This document shows, in pieces, positions 32,061 through 42,677 of a stretch of 64,000 nt of DNA (within the stretch, counting starts at the first letter, position 1; the number at the start of each line of letters is the position of its first letter). A program made the position numbers and the translations under genes. Source of the DNA: Symbiodinium natans (Eukaryota > Sar > Dinophyceae > Suessiales > Symbiodiniaceae); NCBI GenBank assembly GCA_905221605.1, contig CAJNDS010002346.1, positions 494,001 to 558,000 of the forward strand. Reading direction: 5' to 3'. The notes beneath the pieces were generated by a model that saw nothing but the letters and a program-made list of their open reading frames with translations, was not told where the DNA came from and did no database searches.

Positions 32061-32340
32061 CTACTTGAAGGTTCATGGGTGTAAGTAGGGATCAGTAAGG
32101 TAACTTCCTTGAAAATCCTCACTAGTATTCAGGGTACATATAACTTAAGACCCTACGTATATCGGGCAGTTACACGGTCCCTTAGTATGGGGCCCTTACA
32201 CTGGGACCCCTTATATACCCCCTTACCCAAAACAACCCAAGGGCCCATACTTCAAAACCCTTGAAAAAGGAGGTCAGGGGCCATATTCAGGAAACATATA
32301 ACTACCCTTAGTATATTTGTACCCATGAACCTCCCAGTAG
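32061..32340. mobile_element. Family A ends around a nested family C element
   Basis: Outer ends CTACTTGAAGGTTCATGGGT and ACCCATGAACCTCCCAGTAG are inverted repeats 280 bp apart. Inside, 32165-32325 carries AGTTACACGGTCCCTTAG and AACATATAACTACCC, typical of family C. Confidence 0.65.
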
Positions 32341-32368
32341 CTTCTGCGCTAGGGCTGCGTGAGTTCGG

Positions 32369-32490
32369 GAAACCCTAAACCCTAAACCCTAAACCTAAAC
32401 CCTAAACCCTAAACCCTAAACCCTAAACCCTAAACCCTAAACCCTAAACCCTAAACCCTAAACCCTAAACCCTAAACCCTAAACCCTAAA
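32369..32490. repeat. CCCTAAA array
   Basis: About seventeen near-perfect units. Confidence 0.95.
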
Positions 32491-32730
32491 CCCCATACCA
32501 ACCCAAAACTCTAAACCGATGCCTGGGTTGCAGTTTAGGGTTTTGGGCTTACCGGCTAAAGGCCTTGGAGTCGCAGGGCTGGTCGGACTTGGGGTTTAGG
32601 GTTCAGGGTTTAGGGTTTGGGGTTTAGGGTTTAGGGTTTGGGGTTTAGGGTTTAGGGTTTAGGGTTTAGGTTTTAGGGCTTCGGATTTCTGGTTTGGGGT
32701 TTGGGGTTTGGGTCTCGGGTCTAACTAGGC

Positions 32731-32814
32731 GCTGAAGTCTACAACCGAGACTCGGTGCACTTGAAGTTCAAGCACGGGCCCTCCCCAGTCATCAACCATG
32801 ACTCGTCACCAAAG
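32731..32814 (+). CDS. Exon candidate (plus)
   Basis: Open plus frame of 28 codons: AEVYNRDSVHLKFKHGPSPV, then INHDSSPK. An AACTAG acceptor-like site lies just left. Minus (ESWLMTGEGPCLNFK) is weaker but open. The strand disagrees with its neighbours, so caution is needed. Confidence 0.4.
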
Positions 32815-33147
32815 GGTTTAGGGTTTAGGGTTTAGGGTTTAGGGTTTAGGGTTTAGGGTTCAGGGTTTAGGGTTTAGGGTTTAGGGGTTTAGGAAAAAGT
32901 ACCACTCAGCCTACCAAGTAGGGTGGAACTTTGGCGCGGGGGGGGGGCCGGGGCTCCTGCCTGCCCCGGTCGAAGAGGAAGGTCCCGATCGTAGTCCGGC
33001 TGGGCAGATGGTTTAGGGTTTAGGGTTTAGGGTTTAGGGTTTAGGACAGAAGTTAGGGATTTGGGCGGTTTAGGGTTTCGGATTGTAGGGCTTCGGGTTT
33101 AGGTTTAGGGTTCCGGGCTTGGGTTTAGGGCTTGAAATTTTGGGGTT

Positions 33148-33270
33148 CACGGTGAAGAATGTAGAGGGCCATAGGGCACACACAAAGCACGCAGTGCAGG
33201 TGTTCTTCTCTGAACCTCATCATGAATGACGGGACGACGGCGGAACGGCAAAGGTCACTGTAAGCTGCAA
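33148..33270 (-). CDS. Exon candidate, hydrophobic
   Basis: Minus frame AAYSDLCRSAVVPSFMMRFR, then EEHLHCVLCVCPMALYILH. Cys- and Leu-rich second half could be a membrane or structural segment. Plus is also open (HTKHAVQVFFSEPHHE). Confidence 0.4.
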
Positions 33271-33319
33271 ACATTAACCCCGAAACCCAAAACCCTAAGT
33301 GGGAGGTGTGCACGCCTCC

Positions 33320-33387
33320 TAAACCCTAAACCCTAAACCCTAAACCCTAAACCCTAAACCCTAAACCCTAAACCCTAAACCCTAAAC
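33320..33387. repeat. CCCTAAA array
   Basis: Ten perfect units. Confidence 0.95.
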
Positions 33388-33504
33388 CCCCCCGAAAACA
33401 ACTCCAGAACGTCGCGAAGGCCGGGCGTTCAAGGCCTTCAGGCCCACAATGGGGGGGGGGGGTTCACGAACATAGGGGACCCCTAGAACAGACCCTGAAA
33501 TACT

Positions 33505-33670
33505 ACTATTTGCTTAAGACCCCCCAAAAAGAACAGACCGCGCTGAAAGACTACTATTTGCTTAAGAAGCCCCAAAAAGCAAAAAACAAAACACAAAAAC
33601 GACAAAAGAACTCCCTATATTACCCTAAAAAACAGAAGAATGTGTTTTTCTGGGGGGAGTTCTTAAGCAG
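33505..33670. mobile_element. MITE-like element, family D
   Basis: TACTATTTGCTTAAGA precedes CCCCAAAAA in two tandem copies (from 33502 and 33553), and TTCTGGGGGGAGTTCTTAAG closes on the right as the inverted end. Confidence 0.65.
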
Positions 33671-33819
33671 TTGGTAGAATAGCAGGATTCCCTTGTCATA
33701 AGGACCCCCAAGAAGATGCCCCTAATTTCGCAAAACCCCCAAAGGGGCTCAAACCCCTCGAAGCTTGATCTGCAGTTCATCGATGTTTCGTTCCGGACAG
33801 AAACTAGGTTGCCCAGCAA

Positions 33820-33925
33820 CCTAGGATTAAAAAGGGTGCCCTTTTTTTGCTTAAAGGGGTTTATAGGGGAACCTAGACCCCCCAAAAAGGGAATAAGGGC
33901 ACTACTGGGCATCCTAGGACATAGA
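33820..33925. mobile_element. MITE-like element, family G
   Basis: GGGTGCCCTTTTTTTGCTTA, GGGGAACCTAGACCCCCC and GGGCACTACTGGGCATCC, same order as other family G copies. Confidence 0.55.
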
Positions 33926-34271
33926 CCGATCTCGAGAACTCAACGAATAAGAATCTCCCCCCCCAGTCAAGAGTTGGTTTAGGGTTTAGGGTTTAGGGTT
34001 TTGGGGTTTAGGGTTTAGGGGTTAGGGTTTAGGGTTTAGGGGTTTTGGAAATAGGGTTTAAAGGTGGGGGTTGGTGAGTAGGGTGTTGGGTTTAGGGGTT
34101 TTGGTAAACAGGATTTAGGGATGCCCGCCCCCACACCCAAACTCTAAACCCTAAAGCCCTCCGGATCCGAAACCCTGAAGCCCCAACACCCAAACCCTTT
34201 CCGAATTCCCCTAAAGCCGATGAACCCTAAACCCTAAACCCTAAACTCCAAACCCTAAACCCTAAACCCCG

Positions 34272-34355
34272 CCGACTGGCCCTACTGGGCACCCGGGCGT
34301 CCCGGAGCCACGCGCGTGTGACGCTGTTGACCCCAGCGTCTTCCAGTAGGCGGAC
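34272..34355 (-). CDS. Exon island
   Basis: Open minus frame of 28 codons: VRLLEDAGVNSVTRAWLRDA, then RVPSRASR. Looks like folded helical protein; plus stops early. Boundaries unresolved. Confidence 0.55.
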
Positions 34356-34395
34356 CTAAGACTGGGTTTAGCGTTTAGGGATACGGCTTAGGGTT

Positions 34396-34454
34396 TAAGG
34401 CTTCGCGCATCTCTTTGCAACGCTCAAAAGTTCGAGTTCGCATGCCTATAGAGC
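34396..34454 (-). CDS. Charged helical exon
   Basis: Minus frame MRTRTFERCKEMREALN. FERCKEMREA resembles KRCKELEEE at 18.6 kb only in general coiled-coil character. Other frames contain stops. Confidence 0.45.
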
Positions 34455-34639
34455 TTTGGCCTTGTGACCCTTGCCTTGACCTTTGCGGGGGCTAGGGTTC
34501 CCTTGTTGTCTGGTCGCGTTCATCTCCTTCATTCGTGTTTGAGCTTGGGGACTGACAATGACGCATGCCAGAGCCTCGACACAGAAAGTCAGACCCTAAA
34601 CCCCAAACCCCAAACCCTAAACCCTAAACCCTAAACCGG

Positions 34640-34708
34640 CTGTGTTTCGGGCTTGGCTCCAGGCTTCCTGATCTCGGGCTTGGCTTTGGGGACTGGCTGC
34701 TGAGTGCT
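34640..34708 (-). CDS. Lys/Pro-rich exon
   Basis: Minus frame STQQPVPKAKPEIRKPGAKP, then ETQ. PKAKPE/KPGAKPE is a short repeat of the linker-histone or disordered-tail type, in line with the basic islands at 27.6-30.1 kb. Confidence 0.6.
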
Positions 34709-34899
34709 GAGCCCTCAACCCTAAACCCTAAACCCAAAACGCCAAACCCTAAACCATAAACCCTAAACCCTAAACCCTAAGCCTGCACAGGGAAGGCCCT
34801 GCTCATGGACTCGAGATCTCGGGTGTCGCATGAGGGGTTGGGTTTCAGGGTCACTCAGTTCGGGGCTTGGCGCGCAGAGTTGTAATCCCCTTCCCCTAA

Positions 34900-36480
34900 C
34901 ATCAAACCCCCCTACCCCCTAATACTGAATACCCCCAATTACCCCCCATTTCGTTTATATTACAGTTATGGGGAGTAATGTCTAATAGGGGGTGGGGAGG
35001 GTTGAAGATAGGGGGAGGGATATTATAGGGCTTAGGGCTTCGGGGTACAGCCCCCAGGGCTTGAGGGTGCTAGGTTGCTTTCAGGTTTCGGGTTGTAGGG
35101 TGGAGGGCTTTTAACGACGACCAGCTTAGGTCAGGCTTAAGGTTCTCAATGATGAGAGTAGAGAGCTCAGGATTTAGGGTGTTAGGGGGGGTTCCACGGT
35201 TTAGGGTTTAGGGTTTAGGGTTTTAGGGTTTTAGGGTTTAGGGTTTAGGGTTCAGGGTTCAGGGTTCAGGGTTTAGGGTTTAGGGTTTAGGGTTTAGGGG
35301 GCGTCGTGGCTTCACCCTACACTTAAGGATGCCCTACCTCAGCCCCAAACCCTCGACCTCCCGGTCGTCCCCTTTCGGTAGTTCAGTAACCATGCGGGTG
35401 GTTGTCAAAATTAGGATCCCTTTTGGGGTGCCCTAAATACTAGGTGCCACATGACAAGAGAAAATCCAGAAAGGGACCACAATTTTGACAACCACCCATA
35501 TGACATCAAGGGTACCCTTTGCGGGGTTGGTTACTTGCAAAGGGAACCTGCAACCAAACAAAACGGGGCAAAAGGGTACCGCTGGGCTGCAAAGACCCTG
35601 TGCCTTCGGGCCCCTGGCAGTGGGAGGTACATACTTCTCCTGCTCCAGATCCCCGACCTCGGGTCTGTGGATTGACTGTCTGGGTCGCGGGCTTCGGGAC
35701 GCAAGGGTTTTGGATTGGTTTGGGGTTTGGGCGGTTTAGGGTATAAGGCCAAGCTTTGTATATATATGTGTGTGTGTCTATACTTCTATACTTATACACG
35801 CTGTGTTTAGCCGTTGCTCCGTATTCATGTGTGTGTAGTACTCGAGCCACAGAAACATCCCTTGTCGAGCTCTCAAAACCACAGCAAATCAACCCATCGC
35901 CCTCGACCTTGCTTTGTTGGCTTAGGGATGCGGAGGTGTGACCTAACGCAGGGCCTCGCACCCCCCCCAACTCCCCACCCTGCCCTCAATCCTCACTCAA
36001 TCCTCAACCCCGAACCACCCCCCCCTCCAAAACAAAACAATGAATATATATATATATATATATACACATATATATATGTATACATAATATATATATATAT
36101 AACAAAGAGACATATGCTAAACCCTAACCCTTGCAAGCAAAAGTGGTCCGTGCCCCCCTGCCCAGCCAGCTCGGCGATGCTCCGGCTTGCGCCAGGACCC
36201 GTCGGGCCTGATGCCAAAATCACGGAGACAGGGCTTTGGGTTTAGGGTTGAGGGGTTGAGGGGTTGAGGGGTTTAGGGGCTTAGGGGTTCAGGGTTTAGG
36301 GGAATATACCTTGCCGCTGAAATCAGGAATACCTGGGACTCTATTTGCCTACAGTTTAGTAGTAACTACCGTTAAGTAGCAGGTATAAATCCATAAAACT
36401 GTAGGTAACGAGGGTCCCAGGTATACCTTAAATTGTGACAGGGGTCCTATTTGGGGTCAAGGAATACTCCTGAACTAATT
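34900..36480. other. Spacer with repeats and weak islands
   Basis: Includes a TTTAGGG/TTCAGGG array (35197-35300), a family G element (35505-35595), (AT)n at 36043-36072, and a minus-open piece near 36.15-36.22 kb reading SRSIAELAGQGGTDHFCLQ that may be an exon. The family F palindrome is at 36325-36425. Confidence 0.5.
36325..36425. mobile_element. MITE-like palindrome, family F
   Basis: TACCTGGGACTCTATTTGCC at the left and GGTAACGAGGGTCCCAGGTA at the right, with internal ACAGTTTAGTAGTAACTACC; an inverted-orientation relative of 2497-2585. Confidence 0.7.
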
Positions 36481-36483
36481 TAT

Positions 36484-36627
36484 CCCGACAGTTGGATCCT
36501 GAATATTGTAAGCCTTTGACAATGCCTGATTCAAGCCGACCGCCAGCTCATTCTCTGACTCCGAGTCTCTCAGGGCGGCGGCCAGGTCCGATCCAACCAA
36601 ACTGGCGATGCCAGTTGTCGTGACCCC
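36484..36627 (-). CDS. Exon, 48 codons, helical
   Basis: After acceptor TTTTAG the minus frame reads GVTTTGIASLVGSDLAAALR, then DSESENELAVGLNQALSKAY, then NIQDPTVG, giving exactly 48 codons. One of the most convincing exons: amphipathic helices with an acidic Ser/Glu turn. The in-frame TAG right before it is the splice acceptor. Family not recognised. Confidence 0.65.
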
Positions 36628-36765
36628 CTAAAACCGCTTCTGCCGGCCCCTGCAGAAGCATCTGCACCTGCAGTGAGCGCCAGTGTAAATTTCAGGTGGT
36701 CCTGTCGCTTAGGGTTTAGGGTTTAGGGTTTAGGGTTTAGGGTTTAGGGTTTAGGGTTTAGGGGC

Positions 36766-36846
36766 TTACTGCCTGACAAGAAGGTTCTGCAACAAACTCA
36801 TCGTTGCTGCGGCCTTCTGCGGCATGGTCTCGGTATCGTTCGGCAG
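36766..36846 (-). CDS. Exon, helical
   Basis: Minus frame LPNDTETMPQKAAATMSLLQ, then NLLVRQ. The TAA at 36766 is avoided if the donor is GTCAG|GCAGTAAG, the GC form seen elsewhere. It lies upstream (minus sense) of the 36.5-kb exon and could belong to the same gene. Confidence 0.55.
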   Translation of the reverse strand: MPNDTETMPQKAAATMSLLQNLLVRQ

Positions 36847-36906
36847 GAGTACTCGACTCTAAGCTTCGTCACCACTCCCACTGGCCGGGCCAGAAACACA
36901 CCAAAG

Positions 36907-36975
36907 TACCCTAAACCCTAAACCCTAAACCCTAAACCCTAAACCCTAAACCCTAAACCCTAAACCCTAAACCCA
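36907..36975. repeat. CCCTAAA array
   Basis: Nine units between the islands at 36.8 and 37.0 kb. Confidence 0.95.
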
Positions 36976-37014
36976 AGATTTGGCCAGCCATGCCTAAGCG
37001 CTTCTGCTGCCTCG
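36973..37014 (-). CDS. Small exon candidate
   Basis: Minus frame EAAEALRHGWPNLG immediately before the array. Plausible but short. Confidence 0.35.
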
Positions 37015-38448
37015 GGGGGGTTCGGGTTTCGGTTTCCTTGTACGGAATACTATGTACATGCACAGGATACACCTACGTATCTTGGGGAACATCTAATCCA
37101 GCCCCGAACCCTCACCCAAATGATAGGAAGAGCGCATAACACAGCCTTTGAAAAAACAACCTAAAGAGTATGCGTACCTCGCCAAAAGGAGGAGTTTTGG
37201 CTTTAGGGTTGCCCAAATGAGGGTTCCCTTAAAGCTAGGGCTTAGGATTTTCTTAACTGGGCTTAGGGCTGGGTTTCACTAAATGTTTGAATCACCTGTC
37301 ATGTGGCCCCTAACAGTCTAAAGCCATCGAACCTGTACGTCCCTAAACCGCAAATCCCAAAACCAGAAACCCCTCAAACCACCGACGCCTCCGAAACTTC
37401 GAGCTGAGATGAGAAACTGAAGTCACGAACGTAATGAGCTTACAAACAAAGCCGTCAACCCCCTAACAACCTTCCGTAATTAAAGTAAGCACTATTCCGT
37501 AGGGATTCCCTTTAAAAGGACTCATATCCCATGGCCAATCCCGTTAAGAGGACCTGTAGAACAACGTCTGTTTGGAGACTCTTGCCGCCCCTGGGGTCCC
37601 TAAACCCTAAACCCTAAACCCCTATACATACATATGTACCAAAAACCCTAAGACGCTGGAGCCCCTGGGGGTAAAGTGCACGGCCAACTTGAGGCCAGAG
37701 CCTCTTGGACCAGCGGATGGTCGCACCATCCTAGGGGAATTACCGGGTTTAGGGTTTCGGGTTTCGGGTTTAGGGTTGGGGTACCCCTTACATACCCCTT
37801 ATATGCTTGCCGGGTTTGGGGCTTTTCGGAGTTTTGGGTTTAGGGTTTAGGGGGGTTTTAGGGTTTAGGGGTTTAGGGTTTAGGGGTTTAGGGTTTTGGG
37901 GGTTTGAGGGTTTAGGGGTTTAGGGTTTTGGGGGTTTGAGGGTGTAGGGTTGTAGGGTTTAGGGCTCAGAGCTTCGCAACTACTACTTGCCGTGGCCTCA
38001 AGGGGGTGCGGCTACCAAGCATAGAACTTCTAGACCTCGAACCCTCGGCCCAACGAGACAACACCGACGCTTGTGTCCGAGGGACCAGACCGGGCAACCC
38101 AGACCAGTTGTGTTGCGCGTTTAGGGTTTAGGGTTTGGGGTTTAGGGTTTAGGGTATTAGGGTTTAGGCTTTAGGGTTTAGGGGAAGAAACCAAATAGCA
38201 AAGAACTTGCACCGAGTGTGGAAACAACACCCAGGCAATGTTTTTTGAACCCTGAAACCCTAAAGCCAGAACCCGAAACCCTAAACCCTAAACCCCAAAC
38301 CCTAAACCCCTAAACCCCTAAACCCTAAACCCCACACCCCCGAGCCTCCAAAGCTAACTGGAAGGAGCCGTCCGACTGCCCGGTGGCATCCTCTGGTGGC
38401 TCCCTGCATGGGGATGGGGGGGAGCTCTGGGGATGAGGGGCCCTAAAC

Positions 38449-38528
38449 CCTAAACCCTAAGCCCTAAACCCTAAACCCTAAACCCTAAACCCTAAACCCT
38501 AAACCCTAAACCCTAAACCCTAAACCCT
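38449..38528. repeat. CCCTAAA array
   Basis: Eleven units, one altered. Confidence 0.95.
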
Positions 38529-39294
38529 ATTCCCAAACCCAATTGCCATGAACCCGATGAACCCTATGAACCTTAACCCCAAAACACTGTGCACACACTG
38601 CGTTGGGCGGTTTCGGGCTTCGGGTTTTGGGTTCAGGGTGAGGGAATTCCACGCCTCCCTCCGCCCCGAAGCCGCAAATCGTTAAGCCCTCAATGTCCAT
38701 GGGTTGATAGGTTTGGGGTTTAGGGTTTAGGGTTTAGGGTTTAGGGTGAGGTTCGGTCTCTACTCACCGGTTCTGAATTCCAACGAGCTGTGAATTCCAA
38801 CTACCCTATGTCGACCTTTAAGAGATCACATACATCACATAGGGTGCGTCATTTCCGAATGCATTCTAAGAACAAAAGCCTGTCGGAGCCTTTTCTTTGG
38901 TTGGGGGGGGGGGGATGAGGGGTGGGGACTGCTGGATTCTGATAATAAACCCAAGCACCCTGCTCCCTCAGCCCCAAAATCCTGAAACCTAAGGTGCCTT
39001 AACCCGACATCCGGGGCACATTCCGAGACCCTAAACCCTGAAAGTGCACATTCCTTTCTAGGAATGGGCCCTACTAAATCATCAACAGCTCCCTAAACTC
39101 GACTCACAGGTTCATTTTTAAGGGCCGAAACAGTCGATTGTGAGATCCTTGCCGCAAGGGAGGGGGCGTCATGGGGGCGGGGTACCTGGGAAAGCTTGGG
39201 GGAAGCTTAGGGAGCCTTTGGAAGTATTGGGGAGTATGAGGGAACCTTGGGATGCATACTCCTTGAACCCCCCTCCGAACCCTTCAAGTGCGAT

Positions 39295-39460
39295 TCTGAC
39301 TTTCTTTGGGGGGGATCTTGGGCCCCTTGTCTTAGGGTGGCGAGGAACCCTTCCTTACACACCCTGCAAATATGCGAAAAAACAAGGGCCCCTACTTCAG
39401 AACCCTTTACAGAAGGTAAGGGACCACATTATCGGGGACCGTGTAACTTCCCGTAGACTT
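39295..39460. mobile_element. MITE-like element, family C
   Basis: GGGCCCCTTGTCTTAGGGTG interior plus the typical right half CCCCTACTTCAGAACCCTTT and GGACCGTGTAACTTCCCGTA. Confidence 0.5.
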
Positions 39461-39552
39461 TGGGGCTGGGGCCCTAAACCCTAAACCCTAAACCCTAAAC
39501 CCTAAACCCTAAACCCTAAACCCTAAACCCTGAGAGGGGGGGGGGGGGGCAG

Positions 39553-39609
39553 GGTTCTGCACCTCAGTGAGAGCAGCTCGGCGAGGCGTGCCCCGTCCTC
39601 GGCGGCAAG
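39553..39609 (-). CDS. Exon island, helical
   Basis: Minus frame LAAEDGARLAELLSLRCRT, 19 codons with strong GC3 and an amphipathic helix. 5' boundary unresolved. Confidence 0.5.
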
Positions 39610-40655
39610 AAGAGTTGAGGGTTGAGGGTTTAGGGTTTAGTTTAGGGTTTAGGGTTTAGGGTTTAGGGTCTAGGGTTTAGGGTCTAGGGTTTAGGGTCTA
39701 GGGTTTGGGGTTTAGGGAAGCAACTGGGCTCTAGGGTTTGTCAGGGGTTCCTGGGGTTCTTCGGGTTCTTATTGGAGCTCCTGGAATGCGTAAGGTTTAT
39801 AAGGATTTGTCTGGTTCCTTCCTACATCGGAGTCGTAAGGTTTCCAGGGTTCCTAGGGTTCTCTAGGATTGATCTAGGGTTACGTAGGATTCTCTACAGT
39901 TTTCTGGATATCTCGAGGGGTTTCTAAGGGTTCCTGGAGGATGGAAGGGTTCCCAGCATTCCGAGAACCTTGAGATACAAAATACAATGGGAGCTGAAGG
40001 AGGTCCGAAGAGAAACCTAAACCCGAATTAAACCCTAAACCCTGAACCCTAAACCCTAAAACCTAAACCCTAAACCCTCCCAGGCTGGGATGGCTGCGAT
40101 GGTCTCTGCGGCATTGCCCGCCGCCGCAGCGGCCGCGGCTGCCTTTGGGGGGTTTAGCGTTTAGGGTTAAGGGTTTAGGCTTTAGGGTTCGGGCCTGGGG
40201 GTTTTAACCCGTTGGGGACCACGTGAACCCGAAAAGGGTACAGGGCATAAAGTTTATGGTCCAGATTACTTTAATAAGAGTTATGGTCATGTAATGTGGA
40301 TGACCCCCAATTTTGGAGTTCACTTGGCCCCCTGGGAAGATGAGGGCTCAAGGTTTTATGAGGCTTGCAGTCTGGGTTTAGGGTTAGGGCTTCGACCGAG
40401 GACTTCGACTTAGAAGCAGCATATATGGGATGTTTTCGAAATTAGGGGTACCACATGGGGGGGGTCCTTTTTGTCAGGGACTCTACTATGTGGGGTCAAA
40501 ATTTTTACGGGGCCCCTTATTCTCGCAAACACCCCCTATGGCCCTATGGCAACTGTCCTTTGATATGGGAACGGATCCCCTTGCAAGAGACTGCTAGAGC
40601 AGTACGCTGCAAGAATCTCTCCCGAGAGAGCCAAACGCTGGCAAGCAGTTGGCTG

Positions 40656-40787
40656 CCCCAGAGACTCCAAAAACCCGTTGTTTTAAGGAATATCCCTTAA
40701 ATCGTATTTAATTAAGGAATATCAGAATAGGATCCCTAACACGATTTAAGGGGTATTCCTTAATTCATGGGTTTTGGAGTCTCTGGG
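40656..40787. mobile_element. MITE-like palindrome, family B
   Basis: Perfect-looking inverted ends CCCAGAGACTCCAAAAACCC and GGGTTTTGGAGTCTCTGGG around inner stems TTAAGGAATATCCCTTAAAT. It sits against the RT remnant. Relatives at 740-859 and 49081-49165. Confidence 0.8.
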
Positions 40788-41151
40788 TGGTGCAAGCCGG
40801 CATGCCAAGCTCACGAAAAGCATGGACCGCCAAGGCAGGGTGTGTACGATCAAAGGCCCCTGCGAATAGTCAAGGCTCGCCATGTAATGCTCGGTGTTGG
40901 CAGCAAGGCTTTGCACAGCACCACCATTCATTTCCTGAGGTGTCCAAGAGTCCAGCCAGCTCAGTGTGTCTGCATGCTTCACTGGGGTCCCAAAGCCTCC
41001 AGAAAATGCTTGCAATAGAAATTGGTCTAACAGTGCTGATATCGCAAGCATCATCAGACGCCCTAAACTTTTTGGACTTCGGGATGTGCGTCTGACGGAT
41101 CACCTTCCAAGCAGACGGACTTTTACCAGCCCGCTCCATGTGGTTGTACAA
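40746..41151 (-). pseudogene. LINE-type reverse transcriptase remnant, frameshifted
   Basis: Two overlapping minus frames carry neighbouring parts of a non-LTR RT. The upstream frame has WKVIRQTHIPKSKK and RPISIASIFWRLW (the conserved RPI...S...R.W block). The other frame, reached by a shift near 41.0 kb, has HADTLSWLDSWTPQEMNGGA and SLDYSQGPLIV (DYS block). No catalytic YxDD region, endonuclease or full-length copy is present. A truncated dead copy; family assignment is from motif memory. Confidence 0.6.
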
Positions 41152-41332
41152 GTGGGACCAATGATATAGGCCCTAAACCCTAAACCCTAAACCCTAAATC
41201 CTAAACAAACCCTAAACCCTAAACCCTAGGAGCCTGGAGCTTCTGGGTGGGTTTAGGGATTCTGGAGCACGGGTTCAAGGTTTCCGGCAATCATTCCAGA
41301 CGTGACATCTGATTGTAGTGCTTTTGGGTGAA

Positions 41333-41458
41333 ACCCTAAACCCTAAACCCTAAACCCTAAACCCTAAACCCTAAACCCTAAACCCTAAACCCTAAACCCT
41401 AAACCCTAAACCCTAAACCCTAAACCCTAAACCCTAAACCCTAAACCCTAAACTAAAC
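41333..41458. repeat. CCCTAAA array
   Basis: About seventeen units. Confidence 0.95.
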
Positions 41459-41854
41459 CAGGGCATTCCTAAGAACCGGTTCCTGAACAACGTTTTAGTT
41501 ACCATCCTCACCGGGTCTTGCCCCCGAACCCACAGTCCCAAACCTTGAGTCCGAAAAGCTCCAGGCCATGTAAACTCCGTTTCCGTCAACACTTTAGGGT
41601 TTAGGGTTTAGGGCTAGCAGGTACAACCTTAGGGTCTGCAAGCTTTGAGCCTATTCCAGTCCCCTCTGGAGGGATACGAACAGAACACATGCTGTTGATG
41701 ACTTAACTGGGTTCTGCATGAACAAAACTGGAAGATAAGGACCCCAAAACCCTAAACCCTGAACCCTGAACCCGAAACCCGTAAGCCCTATGCCCTAAAC
41801 CCTAAACCCTAACCCCTAAACCCCCCCCCCCCCAATCCGCTCACGAGCCGAGGC

Positions 41855-41900
41855 CTTCTGCGCAGCCACGGCTGCCGGGGCAGCCGCCAGCTTCTCAGCC
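41855..41900 (-). CDS. Ala-rich helical exon
   Basis: 46 nt between CGGCAG and AAG|GCCTCG, reading AEKLAAAPAAVAAQK. Clean coding character. With 42.6, 43.8 and 45.0 kb it suggests a coiled-coil, Glu/Ala/Arg-rich protein on minus. Confidence 0.6.
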
Positions 41901-42065
41901 CTGCCGATTGGGAGGCTTAGGGTTTAGGGGGTTAGGGGGTTAGGGGGCTAGGGGTTTAGGGTTTAGGGTTTAGGGTTTAGGGTTTAGGGTTTAGGGTTTA
42001 GGGTTTAGGGTTCAGGGCCTACCTTAAGAACCCAAAGCCTACTGCGTTGTAGACTTCTGACTCTA

Positions 42066-42183
<118 letters not shown>

Positions 42184-42452
42184 GCTCCTTCTAGGATTCT
42201 TAGGTAACCTACAAAAAGGTAGGTTTTGGGGTTCTTCACGTAGGGTTCATGACTATACCATCATGTATATTCACGATCGTTTCAAGCGTGTTCTTTAGTC
42301 ATTGGGCGGGAATACGGGACAAGACTGGAGATGGCATTGTAATCATAGGTCAGGGCTTTGGGTTTGGTTTGCAAAACATGCAGGTAACGGGCAACTAACG
42401 GGCAAGTCTGCTACGTTGTCGGGCATCGTTCCGCCTGCCCAAACTCCGAAAC

Positions 42453-42475
42453 CTGAAGCCCAGCTCGGCTCTGGC
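42453..42475 (-). CDS. Tiny exon candidate
   Basis: 23 nt between CCAGGAG and CTTCAG|GTTTCG, reading ARAELGF. Listed only because it lies among coiled-coil exons. Very short. Confidence 0.25.
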
Positions 42476-42590
42476 CTCCTGGTTGCCTAAACCCTATAAA
42501 CCCTAAACCCTAAACCCCAAACCCTAAACCCCAAACCCCAAACCCTAAACCCTAAACCCCAAACCCCTAAACCCCAAGGCTCCAAAGACA

Positions 42591-42677
42591 CCATGGAAAA
42601 ACCGTGACCCCCTCGGCCATGAACGGCCTCTTCCGCCGTGCAGCCTCGGCAGCCTCCCTCTCTTCCTCCTCCTTGGA
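42591..42677 (-). CDS. Charged coiled-coil exon
   Basis: Open minus frame of 29 codons: SKEEEEREAAEAARRKRPFM, then AEGVTVFPW. The acidic-to-basic helix is typical of coiled-coil or nuclear proteins. Boundaries unresolved. Confidence 0.6.

Larger units (their letters stand above)
37015..39552. other. Repeat-rich spacer
   Basis: TTTAGGG variants at 37840-37960, CCCTAAA array 38449-38528, poly-G, and a family C element (39295-39460). Islands at 38.07 kb (plus TPTLVSEGPDRATQTSCVA) and 38.36 kb (plus SKANWKEPSDCPVASSGG) are open on both strands and not called. Confidence 0.5.

Noticed and set aside
35506-35970. 154-codon minus open frame
   Set aside because: Covers a microsatellite and a family G element; no domain-like sequence and antisense frames equally open.
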